From: Trema orientale
Lineage: Eukaryota; Streptophyta; Magnoliopsida; Rosales; Cannabaceae
Assembly: GCA_002914845.1 (NCBI GenBank)
Contig: JXTC01000038.1
Coordinates: 335,466-399,465 of the forward strand
DNA: 64,000 bases
Direction: 5' to 3'
How positions within the stretch are numbered: position 1 is the first letter of the stretch; each line of letters starts with the position of its first letter. Under the pieces are notes generated by a model. It was not told the DNA's origin. It ran no database searches and worked only from the letters and a program-made list of their open reading frames with translations. This document shows positions 11,929 through 24,540 of the stretch, piece after piece. Both the position numbers and the translations under genes were made by a program.

Positions 11929-12081
11929 ATGCCATTGCCGGCCGCGCAATGTCCAGCGAAAGAGGCAAGGGTTTCGCAGAAGGATCGTCGAGCTCGCCAG
12001 GCGATCAGCCGCCACCGGCAACTCCAAGCCGCTACGAGTCACAGAAGAGGCGAGACTGGAACACTTTTGGTCAGTACCTGA
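11929..12081 (+). other. Upstream ORF overlapping the ALOG start
   Basis: An ATG 20 bases upstream of the ALOG ATG opens a 50-codon frame in a different phase. It ends at TGA 12079-12081, inside the ALOG CDS. Its -3 base is T, a weak context; the main ATG has G at -3. If the transcript begins upstream of 11929, leaky scanning would be needed to reach the main start. The peptide is Arg-rich with no known motif. Confidence 0.45.
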
Positions 12082-12473
12082 AGAACCAAAGGCCTCCGGT
12101 CCCACTCTCCCAGTGCAATTGCAACCATGTGTTGGACTTCCTTAGGTACCTTGATCAGTTCGGCAAGACCAAAGTCCACCTCCAAGGCTGCATGTTTTAC
12201 GGGCAGCCAGAGCCACCAGCGCCTTGCACTTGTCCTCTTCGACAGGCGTGGGGGAGCCTCGACGCTCTCATCGGCCGCCTGAGGGCCGCCTACGAAGAGA
12301 ATGGAGGCTTCCCTGAGGCCAACCCTTTCGCAAGTGGTGCAATAAGGGTTTACTTGAGAGAGGTGAGGGAGTGCCAAGCTAAGGCTAGGGGGATTCCGTA
12401 CAAGAAGAAGAAGAAGAAGCCGGATCAGGGCAAAGGGAACGATGAAGCAACTTCTGGAGGCATGCAGTTTTAG
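11949..12473 (+). CDS. ALOG-domain nuclear regulator, LSH family
   Basis: This 174-residue intronless CDS encodes a plant ALOG protein (Arabidopsis LSH and rice G1 family). These are nuclear factors that control organ boundary and meristem development and light-responsive growth. The ALOG domain spans about residues 27-154, opening with [11 protein letters not shown]. Its zinc-ribbon insert is visible as H77, C81, C93 and C95 (PCTC). A run of six lysines (152-157) is the usual nuclear signal directly after the domain. The N-terminus is Ser/Pro-rich and the C-terminal tail is short. The start is the first ATG in this frame after the leader; nothing is truncated. An overlapping upstream ATG and the copia LTR lie just upstream. 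Family assignment is firm, but I do not name the LSH paralogue. Confidence 0.96.
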   Translation: MSSERGKGFAEGSSSSPGDQPPPATPSRYESQKRRDWNTFGQYLKNQRPPVPLSQCNCNHVLDFLRYLDQFGKTKVHLQGCMFYGQPEPPAPCTCPLRQAWGSLDALIGRLRAAYEENGGFPEANPFASGAIRVYLREVRECQAKARGIPYKKKKKKPDQGKGNDEATSGGMQF

Positions 12474-14479
12474 TACTACTCTCTTCTTCAGTGTTAATCC
12501 TTTTGTCCTCTTCTTCTGGTAAATTAATTAATTATTTTACTTACTTAATTACATTATCACATATACTAATTATAACCGATATATGTCATGAGTTATTTAA
12601 TTAATTAGTTCTAATTTGTGCTCATTTGTTGATAGAAATAAATTCTGTGTGATTTATTATACATCGGTGTATATTACAGGCTAGCGAGCTAAAAAAAAAA
12701 AAAAATTGAGAATAAAACACGAAAGATCACAAGGGTAATTAGAACCCGAAATTAAGAGAAAAAAGATTTGGAAATAGACATACATATATATATATATGTC
12801 GATCATACTTCAAAGTGGATAGACAAAAGTGACCTTGAAACCCGAAACTAATCAATTCCCAATGTAGGTTAATTTTGCCTCTTTCCTTTCATGCTAAAAT
12901 AAAAAATATATATATGTAGCATCCTGCAATTCCAAGATAGCAAGAACCCTAATTGGCAATAACTCACTTTAAGGATTAGCACATAGTCTAATTAATTAAG
13001 ATAGAGATTTTTCTTCTTCCGAAATTATTTTCCCCAAATAATAAGAACCTTATTATGTACTTACCTTGCAGATTTGTTGAATTCAAAGCTCATATTATAC
13101 ATTGCAGCCTAAAAGTTTAATTGCACTAACATCAAACGTATACATACAGCTAGCTAGTGCTCTCTTTCTCTCTCACAACCATGTATATACGCGCATGCAC
13201 ATACCCTCTCTCCCGAACAGTGATTGATAATACACATTATGTTAATCACAACAACGTGATTGGGCTCGTTGATTAAAAAATTCGTTATTCCGATGTTAGC
13301 TTTTTCCCATAATATGTCTCTTCAAAGATTCTGAAGATTGTGTGCGTGCTCCCATGAGGGTCAAACGAGATTTTATTCAACTTTCTCTGTTAAGATAAAT
13401 TAAAAGGGAAAATGATTAAGGAGATAAAGGATTGATTAATTAAGGTTTAACGTTACTATAATTGATATTATTTTAGTCTTGTTTATGCTTAGCTTTTGTA
13501 TGCTTTCATTAAAGTCATCATTCCAAATCTCTTTGTAGGAGAAACGCGATATAATTTATATTAATTTAGTGTATTTTGGTACTACTGATAGCTTTTCTCT
13601 ATTGCAGATAAGGTATATGCAAGGGCAATTTAGAACATGTGTCTCCTTTCTTGTTCAATTCTATATTATTTGCATGTTGTCCTATCCATATATACTCAAG
13701 ATTTTGTGGGGCAGTAAATTTGTTCTTTTATGATCACAAATATATGCTTTGCCTTTTTATTGGGCTTTAAATATATTTGGGAACGTCTAATTGAACTTAT
13801 TGTTGGGCAAATAACTATCAAATTCTTTGAGAGATTTATGCTCCTTGTGTACGTCTCATTTAGAAGTTTATGGTCTGTTTGTACTTTGCTTTTCAATTAT
13901 TTGAGCCCTAGCGTCTAAGTTACTGTACTTAGTTAGCTAGCTTTCTACATCTTTATATATGAAGGAATATTATTTTTAGTTATATCCAGATTATAAATTA
14001 TCAATATATTTTCTATTTAGTGCATTAGCTAGGTTAATTGATCTACAGTGGAGTAAATAATTATTTGAAAATAAGAATGCTGAACTCTGACTTATTGTTT
14101 AATCTGTCAAATAATTATGCTGAAGTTGTTCTACTCTGACTTATTGTTTAATCTATAGCAATGCCACCAGCTTTTCTTTCATTCTATAAAGACAAAAAAT
14201 ATACGTTGTCAAGTAGTTCTTTCTATATTCGATTAAATGTCATTGCTAATGAAAGATATCAATCGATTTATCTAGGCAAGGTTCTCAGTTTTGTAAAATT
14301 CTGCTTGTGTATATTGACTATTGAATCTTTATCCATATATGTATGGGAAGAAAACTAGAGCTTGCATAAGTATATACTAGCTCATAATCTATACATCTTT
14401 TCTGTTTTTTGTTACACATGGTCTAGAACAATCTAATCCATTAGCTAGGGAGAAGACTCTTACAAGAATTCCCAATCAT

Positions 14480-14481
<2 letters not shown>

Positions 14482-14516
<35 letters not shown>
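14482..14516. repeat. (CT)n microsatellite
   Basis: An uninterrupted CT dinucleotide run of about 17 units, about 2 kb downstream of ALOG. Confidence 0.9.
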
Positions 14517-14519
<3 letters not shown>

Positions 14520-15487
14520 TTTCTTTTCTTGAGGGACACACTCACATATACCGTTGTGTTCAAACGTACCAGAATATTTGAGCTGCAATTAATTAAGCTA
14601 ATTATATAAGCCGCTATACGCAGGCTACTATTGTTATAGCTTGACTACTCTTATCAGCCTTAATCAAAACCTTTTGCAAAATTAATTCACATTACATAGA
14701 TATTCCAGATCTTCAGCAGATTTTGATGTTGACATAATGATCATGTACGTGTGTACAACTTTGATTAGGGGACACCTTGCTATATTTGCATCAGTAGAAA
14801 TTTAAATGGTATGTATTGCCATACAGTACAAATAGAAAACTTATTATATCAGCAATAAATTCCAATGTAAAAGTACAAATATTCACGTACCAAATGGTGA
14901 CTATCAATTGGCATATGTATATGTTGAACAACGTAATTCTTATTCAGTTTTCTTATTAAAATGGATGCTTGAGTTTCACCATCATGCTTCTTTCTCTTTG
15001 TCGGGTATTATTCATTTTTCTTTTAAATTGTATTAAAACGTACAGTTACATTTTTCTGTCTTGCTATATATAATCACCCAAATTTTGCATGTTTACTGAG
15101 TTCACTACTATTTAGTAATTTGTATGCAAGTTGCATTTCAAATTCTTACAAGATTTTGTAGAATTAGTACGTACTAAATTGCTGCATATTGCTCTGGCCA
15201 TTCTCATTAGGATGATAATTGAAATATTTATGCATGCACTTCAAATTGTAGCTGGCCATTGACTAGGACATTTATGAATGAAATTATGCCTCATATGCAT
15301 GCATGGTTGTTAATGTTCAAGATTCTAATAAATATCTTTCCTTTCTATAAAAAGGATTCTAGCTAGCTACTTACTCGCTTACTGACTGGAAAACTTGGAC
15401 CAATTCCATGGAAATCAATTAATGATATATGATCGATACCATTGACTAATCTCCAATACGATGAATCACATGCATAGCAAGTTGGCA

Positions 15488-15521
<34 letters not shown>

Positions 15522-15963
15522 GTATTTTTTTTTTCTCTTCATCTTACTTCATAGCCTTCTCATCTATAACAAGGCATATTAGTGTTAAAGCAGTATACTG
15601 CAACTTTGGTTGACTGATCAATATATATATATATATATATTGATTGAGAGGACAGATAGATATATAGAAACTGTACTGGAGTAGAAAGGAACTGCAAAAT
15701 ATTGTCCTATTAACATAATTAGTTAACTGATGTATTTTATATATGTTGTTTTCTCTTGCAGGGTCATCTGGAGAATAAAAGAAATGGAAATTGTTATGAT
15801 CACCGAATATCTTGATGTTTTCAGTGTTGATTATTTGAATGTCGCTTTCTTTTCTACTCATGGGATTTGCTATTGTTATCATCGAGGAAGAAGTATTTGA
15901 TCTATATATGTCAAGTGATCGATCTGTTGTGGGCATATTTGCTGGTTTATCTGGAGCCTACTC

Positions 15964-15982
15964 GCATGCATGCATGCATGCT
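15964..15982. repeat. GCAT tetranucleotide repeat (RY-motif cluster)
   Basis: GCATGCATGCATGCATGC creates several overlapping CATGCATG sites, the RY motif recognised by plant B3-domain factors. Further CATGCATG copies occur near 15300. A regulatory role is inference. Confidence 0.4.
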
Positions 15983-16893
15983 TATCATTTGGGAATAATC
16001 TGTAAGAAATTAGCATATATACTCTATCACAACTCTTTTATATATAATGTAAATTTTGGTTTATATATGCCTCAGGAATTGCATACTGCCTTATCGTCAG
16101 TCCTAAAATCATTAATATCAGTATATTGATTAATGATAATTAGTCTATTTTACATCACTACTAATTGCTTCTAATTTTGTTGTGCACGCATTAATCATAA
16201 ATAGTATTAGTAATTTAACTTCAAGCTCAATTGACATTATAATTGACATATAAATATTGGCCACTTCCTAGCTATCAGTTTTAAGCCTGTGTAGTCATGT
16301 GGTATAAAATATATGTACGTGGTCCTGTTTTCAAATCATATTTTTTAAATATATATATTTGGTGCCCATATATATATATATATTTGTAGGGAGAATTATT
16401 AGTCTAACATGCATCCTAAAAATTTCCTAATGAATGCTTATATATATGAATACTGTCGATCTCATAACCAGATTGAATAGTATTTATTAACTGGATGTTT
16501 GTTTTAGAATGGATTGGATTAGAGATATTCTAAACTGTGAATATAATCAACATCTAGATTTTGGATAAACGAACAATAAAATTTTGTTTACATATATAAA
16601 TGGATATGTTATCCTCTCATCCACAAATATATGAATGATTCTAAGTGAAAATTTAGAAGTATCCTTTTCAGAGTTTCAACAATCAAACATTGCAAAGAAT
16701 CTAGTTTCTACATATAAATGCTTATGATACCCGAGTAGATTTACAAAATTTATTCTAATCAATTGCTTTCAAGATAGTATTTAAAAGAAGAAAAAATCAA
16801 CCTCAATTGGATTCGATTGATTGTTGAAAAAGAATATTGTTTTCAACTAATGCTCACCTCTATATGTACAAGTTTGTTGAGGATATTTAAGAC

Positions 16894-16921
<28 letters not shown>
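16894..16921. repeat. Poly-A tract
   Basis: About 28 consecutive A residues. It could be the tail of a decayed retroelement, but I see no element body next to it. Confidence 0.8.
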
Positions 16922-16925
<4 letters not shown>

Positions 16926-17429
16926 TTTGGTTTGTAACGGGTTTCATCGGGTTGGAAGAGGAAAAAAAATCTCTAGGATAAACTCCATTTGCAAGTCTAA
17001 CATTTTATCCAAATCAATAACAATTCTGCCAGACTCACTGCTTACTTTCTTGTTTATATTTCTACATATTTCATACATTCAACCCCGACCCTAGGTTTTC
17101 ACTGGTCTGTAATTTCTTATTAATTGAACAAATCATATGAACTTGCAAATATACTTTACCTCTTAGAACGTTCAATAAATTAAAGAGTCTCGCATTATCT
17201 CTCTTTAGATCTCTCTCAACAAAGTGTTCTTATGAATTTATGTTTTGTCATAACTTATCAAACTTAGTTTCTCTTTTCTAACTAAATACATTAGAATTTT
17301 GAAATTTTGAACTGGTCAGGCAATAACAATTACCTCCTAATGAAACTGGAGCTGATCGGGGGCAGAAAACACAGGATGCTTGTAGCACTATGGGCTAAGA
17401 TTATAGTTGGCCTGCGACACATATTATAT

Positions 17430-19480
17430 TCCAATTCTATTTTGGCACCTAAATTTCAAAGGTCATTATTTTGGTGCCCAATTTTTTCTTTTGTCTTATT
17501 TAAGTCCTTTTTGCCATTCTTCCATTATAACAGACAGAAAACATCTATATCTTGGCCGCTAAATTATACCAACATCTCATTTTGGCCCCAAACTTAAAAA
17601 CCAATGTCCTTATCCTAACACCTGATCCATCAAAGATTTTCATCCGTATTGGCACTTTATTGTTAAAAGAAAACGAAAAAAAAAATATTGGTCACTCACA
17701 TGAGTCTTTTAGCAAAGACATTTGAAGTACTTTATAAGACAAAAATGAGGTAGTGTTAAAATTTTATTTCGCTTAGAATTATAGATAAATAACAAAGTCT
17801 TTTCTTGTACAAAACTTAGTAATTCTCTTATGGTAATGATTTAGTTTCGGAAATCTGTTGGATCATCCTTGGACTTATCATACTCGGTGAGTTTTTACAA
17901 CATATGTTTAAATACAATTAAGAAACACTGTTGTTTTCAATATTTAAATCAACTTTTCTAAAATTTTATATTAAAAAAAATACCCAAGGTTTTTGTTTTT
18001 CATTTTTTTCACTTATTCTTCTTTCCAAATTTTACGTTACCTAAGTTTTCTTTTCTTTTCTTTTTATAGTTGTGTATTACCTGATTACTTATATATCCAA
18101 ACCAATATTCAAATATATATATATATATATATATACAACTTATAATATTTCAGTAAAGTGAAGAAAGATTAAACTAAATTTGTTATCATTAAAGTTGAAA
18201 AGATGACGTTATTCTATTTGGTCAACTAATAAAATATGAAACTTATTAACTAAAAGAGAAATGCTCTTTTTCATATATTTTTTAAAACAAAGAGATAATG
18301 TGTATAAAATGAGACAATTCGATATATTCATGAGTACCAAAATGGGGCCGTTTTAGAATTTGTTAGTGTGGATTTTGGACTGTGAAAGAATGGGTGCCAT
18401 GCGATTTCAAGTGGCTTTGAAAGAAACCAAAACCTAGAATTGATATAAGTGTGGTATCTATAGCATTTAATAAGATTATAGATAGAATTTTCACCAGTTG
18501 ATGATAGTGGTAATGGTATGGTACATGCAAAATCTCCTCTACAAAATGATGTTAGTAGTATATTAAATAAATTACTGAATAAATAGTGGATAAATAATGA
18601 TAGTATTGTATATTTTTGGGAAGTAGTGAGAGAGAGAGGAGAAGAGACAAATAAGGTTTTAGGAAATTGTAACGGCTAACCTCTTTCAAATAGATATGGG
18701 ATTATTTATAGTGGCATCATGGTCCCTAAAATACTAGAGTTGATGCCTATATGTCCATGCAAAGATAAAAAGAATCTTATCATCCCGCTTGTACAGACTA
18801 GAGCGTGTAATTTGGTTAGGTGTCATCCCTTCTGTGGCTTATGTCATCCTTAGTATGTTAGGGTAATAAAGTTATTTATGTTACTTGATCGGAGTTTTCC
18901 ATTCCGAGTGGTCAGCCAACGTGTCTGGCAAATTATTGCTGGTGATCTTCATACGTGCTCAAAATGACCAAGCAAGGTATATCATCCGACTAAGGCTTGG
19001 TCTCTCTTTCAGAGATTTGGCTTCTTTATCAGTTTGACCACGCTGTCTCTCTTTTGCTAGATTTATTCATATTGATTGTAACATCTGACCAGGACGTGGC
19101 CATCTAGCTTAGAGACTTGATCAGCCCGTTATGCATCCAACCAAGACCTTTGACATACTAGAGGCTCCCCCCTGTCTACAATCGATTCGCTTGCTCTTTC
19201 ATAAGTTGTTCGGCTTATAATGAGTTTAGTGTTATTTCAAGTGTTCCTTAAAGGCCACATGTCGTCTTTTGATAGGTTAGGAGAAAATACCCCCAACAGA
19301 ATTTATGGGCCAAATTAGGATTTTGGTTATAATTTGGGGCCAAGACATGGATATTTTACGTCCTTTTATAATGGAAGATAACAACAACAAAAAAAGGTAT
19401 TTGGATGTTTTAATTAAAATATAATGGCTAAAATGGAATTCGGGTTATATTTCAGGAGCTAAATATGAGTTAATCTTAAA
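17430..19480. mobile_element. Old inverted-repeat element carrying a solo LTR
   Basis: The left arm (about 17430-17590) and the reverse complement of the right arm (about 19306-19460) share blocks such as TCTTCCATTATAA, TCTTGGCC and CAAATTATAACC over about 150 bases, with substantial divergence. Removing the nested solo LTR leaves about 1.1 kb. I see no transposase. It may be a Mutator-like non-autonomous element, but no clear target duplication was found. Confidence 0.4.
18356..19303. mobile_element. Solo LTR with 5-bp target duplication
   Basis: A 938-bp unit (18361-19298) begins TGTTAG and ends CCAACA, the canonical TG...CA inverted ends. It is flanked on both sides by GAATT (18356-18360 and 19299-19303). 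No polypurine tract, primer site or gag-pol sequence is nearby, so it is a solo LTR left by LTR-LTR recombination. It contains a TATA-like TTATTTATAG (about 18703-18712) and is visibly less AT-rich than its surroundings, especially on its right side. Orientation and superfamily are not determined. Confidence 0.85.
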
Positions 19481-22250
19481 CCCTTACATTCATTGATGGA
19501 TCCACTTTGAGCTCGAGACGCATATGCTCGTCCTCAGATATACCATTCATTTGCCCCTCTAAATTTTAGTAATTTTAAATTTCAATCGTATAACTTATGA
19601 AAAAAATTCAATAATGAACTTTACTCATAATATTTTTAAGTACTTAATTTTTTCCACATTTTTTATAGATAATTTTTCTTCAGACCTCACTTGTTTTTTT
19701 TTTAATTTAATTCTATGTTGGTTAATGTTGAATAGCGTGTTTTGAAATTACCACTTTTAGGTTTTCATGAATATATTACTATGTTATAATTCCATTTGGT
19801 GAAATAGAATTAAAAAAAGAGCAAAAAGTGGCCCCAAAAAAAAAAAAAAAACTAAGTCTAGCTCAAAGAATTTTATTAGATAATCCCTGAACAAATTTTT
19901 TGGCTCCGTTACTACTAGCATTAATATTGGTGAAATTAATTTCCTATATAACATATATATGTACGTACACATATCAAAGAACTCATATTAAAAGTTTTTG
20001 TATGTTTACAAAATAGGAGTTTGATTGCCATATAAATAATAAGATGACGCTGGTTGGTTTTTGATAATTAATAAAACCAGGATAGAAATGATTAATGGAA
20101 ATTTACAACCATATATATTAGAAACTTATGACGATCAACAACCGAATTTGAGCCTGAAAATTTGGGAAAAGTACATATATACCCATTTTTTAAGCATACT
20201 TACATAAACACTAGTTGTTTATTTTTAATAAATCCATATCCTTTTCTATAGCTATTCTTGGAGAAATATGTGCTACGATCATTATCAATCTTGACCCTCA
20301 TTATTTTTTTTTTAAATGGAAATCTTAACCCTCTTTTAAAATATGTGATGAAAAAAATGGGGACAAACTATAAATTATTTACAAAACTAGACTTTTCAGT
20401 TAACGAAAAATTTGAAATTTCAAAAATACCGCCAACTCAATCCCAGTAAAAATTTTAAACCATGTCGAAAATAGCAAAAGTGAAGGAAGCGACGTCAGAA
20501 AGGCAGCCGACCATATTCAACGAGAGTTGAAATTAGTCGACTACGACTGGAGTCGAGCCACCAGTCAAAAATGAGACTGGAGCGCGCAAGTTCAACTGCA
20601 GTTGAAATTTTTCAATGCCAGTCAAACGAAGGCACCATTGGGATCTTGATTAGGACCGGCAATAGTGGGGGGTTGCATGTGATAGCAGTAATAAAAATAG
20701 TTTAGGATTTGTTAAAGAAGAATGTAGTTTCGGGTGTGTTAGGGAATAGGGCATTAGCTAAGTAATTTTAATTGAATGGTGGTTAGTTTTAAAACTGTTT
20801 ATGGATCAGTCTTTTTTTTTTTTCATCATGAGGGTCTTAGTAGACCCTATAAATATAAATATCCCTTATTTTATATATGAAATATATACCTTGGTATACA
20901 TTTAACATACTAACTAGTACCTAAAAATGGATATACATTTTATAATGTATACCACATGTATTTTAGACATGAAATGAAAACCTAAAAAGGGATATGAAAC
21001 TATCAAAATGAAAAGGCAAGCATTGGTGAAATATAAGACACAAAAACGAGTATTGAGCGTAAATTTCACTAAAAATTTTGCCTATAATTCTCGAAGTTAA
21101 AGATTTCTATACTATTTTATAATAATTACCTTATATATTTTTGCTTATCTGGACCCTAGATACTGCAACATGAATATTAATTCAAAGGAAAATTCGAAAT
21201 CTATGCATCCACAATTTGATTATGTATATTTATAACTTTAATTATAATTTTATCCATAATAAGAATTTCAAAAAAAAAAAAAGATAATTTAAAAGTTAGA
21301 TTGCCTATTATTCTCATAAAATAAGAATGTTCAACCAACAACTAAAGAATGGACCAGAAAANAAGACTTAGAAAATCAAAAAGAGTGACTTACAGAGAAG
21401 GAAATGAATTTCATAGATTTTTTTTTTCCCCAATTGCAAATATCATTAGTTTTTTCTTTGTCACGTATGCGTATATATATATATATATATATATTGAGTT
21501 GTTATGAAAATTGCTATCTTTTCTCATTTCGGTTTTGGTTTTGATGATAAATTTGTGATTCATTTAATATGCTCTTTACCATTTTTCTAAAGAATAAAAC
21601 TTAAAAAAATGGAATTCTTTCATGAATAAATTTTAAGAAAATATCACCATGAAATATGTGTATATATATAAACACATATAGAATTAAGGAGAATTCTCAA
21701 ATGAAAAAAAGACTCAATTCTAAATATCTTTTTTTTTCATTTTTCTTTTGCTTTCTTATTATCTTGATTATAAGATTTTAATGTTTTATCTTTTTGGGAG
21801 GAAGAATAAAAAAAGACGAAAAGCAAAAAGAAAGTGAAAGCATAGAGGACAATATGCGTTCGGTGATTCTACAAAAAATAGTTGAAAAAACTTAAAAGTT
21901 AAAAAAATTACTAAAATTAATTAAACAGCTTAAAATCTGATCAAATAATAGCTTTAGGCCTTTATTGTTTCAATTATCTATACAAGAAAATGAGGAATGT
22001 ACATAGCAAAAAGCCAAAAAGGGTGTTTTGGGAATATAAGGAACATACAAAGTAAAAAATTTAAAAATAATACAATTGTTTATGATATAAAAAGAAAGTG
22101 AATATATATAGTCCAATTATTGATGCATTTAGAACTTCACTAATTAATTTAAAAGTTTGAAAAAATCAAAGTTTTGGAAAATTTATTGAGGTACCCATTT
22201 TTTCTTTTCACCTCTCTATTTGCACCTGAAAGTAGCACAAAAGTACTCCT
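19480..22250. other. AT-rich intergenic DNA
   Basis: No gene was recognised. It contains poly-A/T runs, TA microsatellites (for example 21474-21494), an unknown base at 21362, and a short less AT-rich patch (about 20470-20660) with GTCGACTACGACTGG-like motifs that I cannot assign. Confidence 0.5.
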
Positions 22251-22254
22251 AATA

Positions 22255-22540
22255 CCATCAGTGGTGGTGACATAGTGGCGAAGGCGCCTACCTAGAGCTT
22301 TCACTTCTATCAGGTCATTGGTTCGCACATGAAGGCGTGTGTGATCAGGTTTGGTACTCTCAAAGTAACTACTATTCTGCTAGCTGGCAAAGGTACGGGG
22401 ACATGACCGTAGTCGTTTTACCTCTGGTCGTCCTAGAGATTATCGGGCCCAAATGGTTACCGGAGCGAAAACTAGGTGGAGAGCATGAAGGCACTACCAA
22501 TTCCTCTCTTTTTCTTTAAAAAAAAAAAAAGAAAAAAAAA
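22255..22540 (+). mobile_element. Possible tRNA-derived SINE
   Basis: The segment starts GGTGGTGACATAGTGGCGAAGG, resembling a pol III A box; about 45 bases later comes TGGTTCGCACA, close to a B box. It continues as non-coding, moderately GC-rich sequence and ends in a long A-rich tail (about 22516-22543). CCTAAT flanks both ends (about 22246 and 22544), a possible short target duplication. This fits a plant SINE, but the A box is imperfect. Confidence 0.45.
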
Positions 22541-23290
22541 AAACCCTAATTGAAACTAAATCTTATTAAAATATGACCAAAAAACTATACTTCTTAATAT
22601 TGGCATTCTTTTATCAGTTTTAAAATAATCCTTTCTTTATGCACGCATCCATTTATTCACTTAATGATTATGGCACCCTAATGATATTAAGACATCTATT
22701 TTTTCTTTTAAAAAAAAATAGTTACAAATATACACTTGATTTTATATAGTTTGATCCGCCACTCTCTTTTGTATTCTCTTCGTACGTCTTTTGCAGAAAA
22801 TCAAATTGTGGGAGCTTTATCTAATGCCTAGAACGGCAAACTCAGCTGTGCTCATATTCTACTAAATTGTTAGTACCATGTATAGCCCACTCACATCACC
22901 TTGTGATCGATGGGCTAGATATTAGGAAACAAAAACGATTCTTTTTCAGTCAGATCAGCTTATAGTCTATCAATCTTCATGCTTCCCTGTTATTGCAATT
23001 TTTCCACGTTGTTCTTTTTTAATTTTTATTTGTTTAATAGAAGNAAATCTGTTACATTAGTCCTCTTTTCCGGTTTGGAATAGTGATATATATATATATA
23101 TATGTATATGGGCCTTTCCGGTTTGGATTCCTGTTTCTGAACAGAATTCAACAATATCCACTAGCATATAATTATTTTTCATACAAATAATCCCTCGAAC
23201 TCACAAAAGGTTGAAGGTTGGAGAAAAAGACAAAGGAATGAGAGATTTTCAAAAGGAGCGAGAAAAGAAATTTTATATAATTTTTTAGGA

Positions 23291-23438
23291 GGCGGCTATA
23301 GTAGGGGCGCCCCTACGTAAGGTCCCTGTTTATATACCATTTGATGGGAATCTGTGGAGAATCTGTTTATACACAGATTCCCATCAAACGGTGTATAAAC
23401 AGGGCCTTACGTAGGGATGCCCCTACTGTAGACGCGCC
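23291..23438. repeat. Foldback hairpin element (about 55-bp arms)
   Basis: The left arm 23301-23356 pairs with the right arm 23372-23426 with only a few mismatches, leaving a loop of about 15 bases. Pairing extends imperfectly outward to 23291 and 23438 through GGCGGCTATA and its partner. Each arm also carries a small internal palindrome at GGGGCGCCCC or GGGATGCCCC. This is a MITE or a hairpin that could be processed into small RNAs. Confidence 0.65.
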
Positions 23439-23439
23439 C

Positions 23440-24540
23440 ATTTTTTTAATGATGACTAATTTTGGAAAGAGAAACTTAAGGTGTGATAAGAAAATTTTTA
23501 CCTCATTAACGGCCCGTTTAGAAACTGGATGGGAAATAATAAATATAAAAAAGATTGCCATGTAATTTACTTCAGTCTCGTTCCTAGCTATGCGTTGTAA
23601 GGAATGATAATTAACCAAAGAAAGAAAAAGATTAATTTGTTGTCAAAATCCTTGAAATACATGTTACATTATTCTATGATTTACTGAATGATGCACCAAT
23701 CACTTTGTTAATTTGGTGATGTAAATAGGTCCATTAATTTAAGATTTGATCATGCATGTAAAACACAAGGGCATAATTTATGAAGTTATTTTTGAAAAGC
23801 ACTTGGTAAGTATAGTAGGTTGGTTTAATCCAGATTTTGTAGCTAAATTACTCGAGTTTTCTTCAGACTAGCTTGAACGTTTCTTTCCCTTACTATTTTC
23901 TCGCGTTTCTTCCTGTAAATGCCATTAGCTTGCTCATTCTTTTGCCAACTAACTTAATTACAGAAATTGGAAATAGCTAGAAACATCACCAAAATACGCT
24001 CAATAGTATGCAATGTTTGCCAAGTCTCCCTGTATTGAGTATTCCAGGGTTACGTAGTAGCAAGTTATTGCTCTATGGAATTTAATGGATTTGGAATTTT
24101 AAGTTTATTGTTTTAGGTATTTGCCTCACGTTCAAAACCAAAAATCTAATCAACAATCAATCTCGACGATTTAATTAAATATCTCTCCAAAAAAGGGTAA
24201 AACTGCAACCATTGAAACAACGAACTTCGTGATCTTGCAGATGGAATTTTCACCAAATTCCCATGTAATGGTGTACCTGTGAATTTGATATCATTTTCTA
24301 AGTGCGAAAGTTTATAAACATACCTTTTTTTTTCTTTTTCTTTTTTTTCTTTACAATGTTATAAGCACAAGTTATTTCATGTATACTATACTTATGTACG
24401 TTAAATTTCTATTCATTTTCTAATGCAGAAAATTGTATACATATCAAGAGTTGCGCATCCCCATCGCACCCTTATGGCCCTATTAGTTGTCATATTACTA
24501 ATTTTTGGGCCAACTTGAAATGAACATATATATTTTTTGG
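23440..24540. other. Intergenic DNA
   Basis: AT-rich with no recognisable gene; short Met-starting frames have no domain-like character. Confidence 0.5.

Larger units (their letters stand above)
12474..17410. other. AT-rich DNA downstream of ALOG
   Basis: No further coding gene is seen; open frames at 13730-13918, 14161-14358 and 15839-16129 lack protein-like character. The stretch holds a (CT)n microsatellite (14482-14516), CA/TA tracts (15490-15522, 15621-15640), a GCAT repeat (15964-15982) and a poly-A run (16894-16921). A plausible splice donor (CTG/GTAAAT near 12518) and acceptors (TTGCAG near 13606 and 15760) could indicate spliced 3'UTR. That is unsupported without transcripts. Confidence 0.5.

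Noticed and set aside
12039-12377. 112-codon - strand frame across ALOG
   Set aside because: Antisense shadow of a well-identified gene with GC-rich third positions.
16894-16921. Poly-A run as the tail of a processed pseudogene
   Set aside because: No mRNA-like sequence precedes it and no flanking duplication was found.
22255-22540. A functional tRNA gene near 22260
   Set aside because: Pol III-like boxes are imperfect and no cloverleaf with a proper anticodon arm can be drawn; listed only as a possible SINE.
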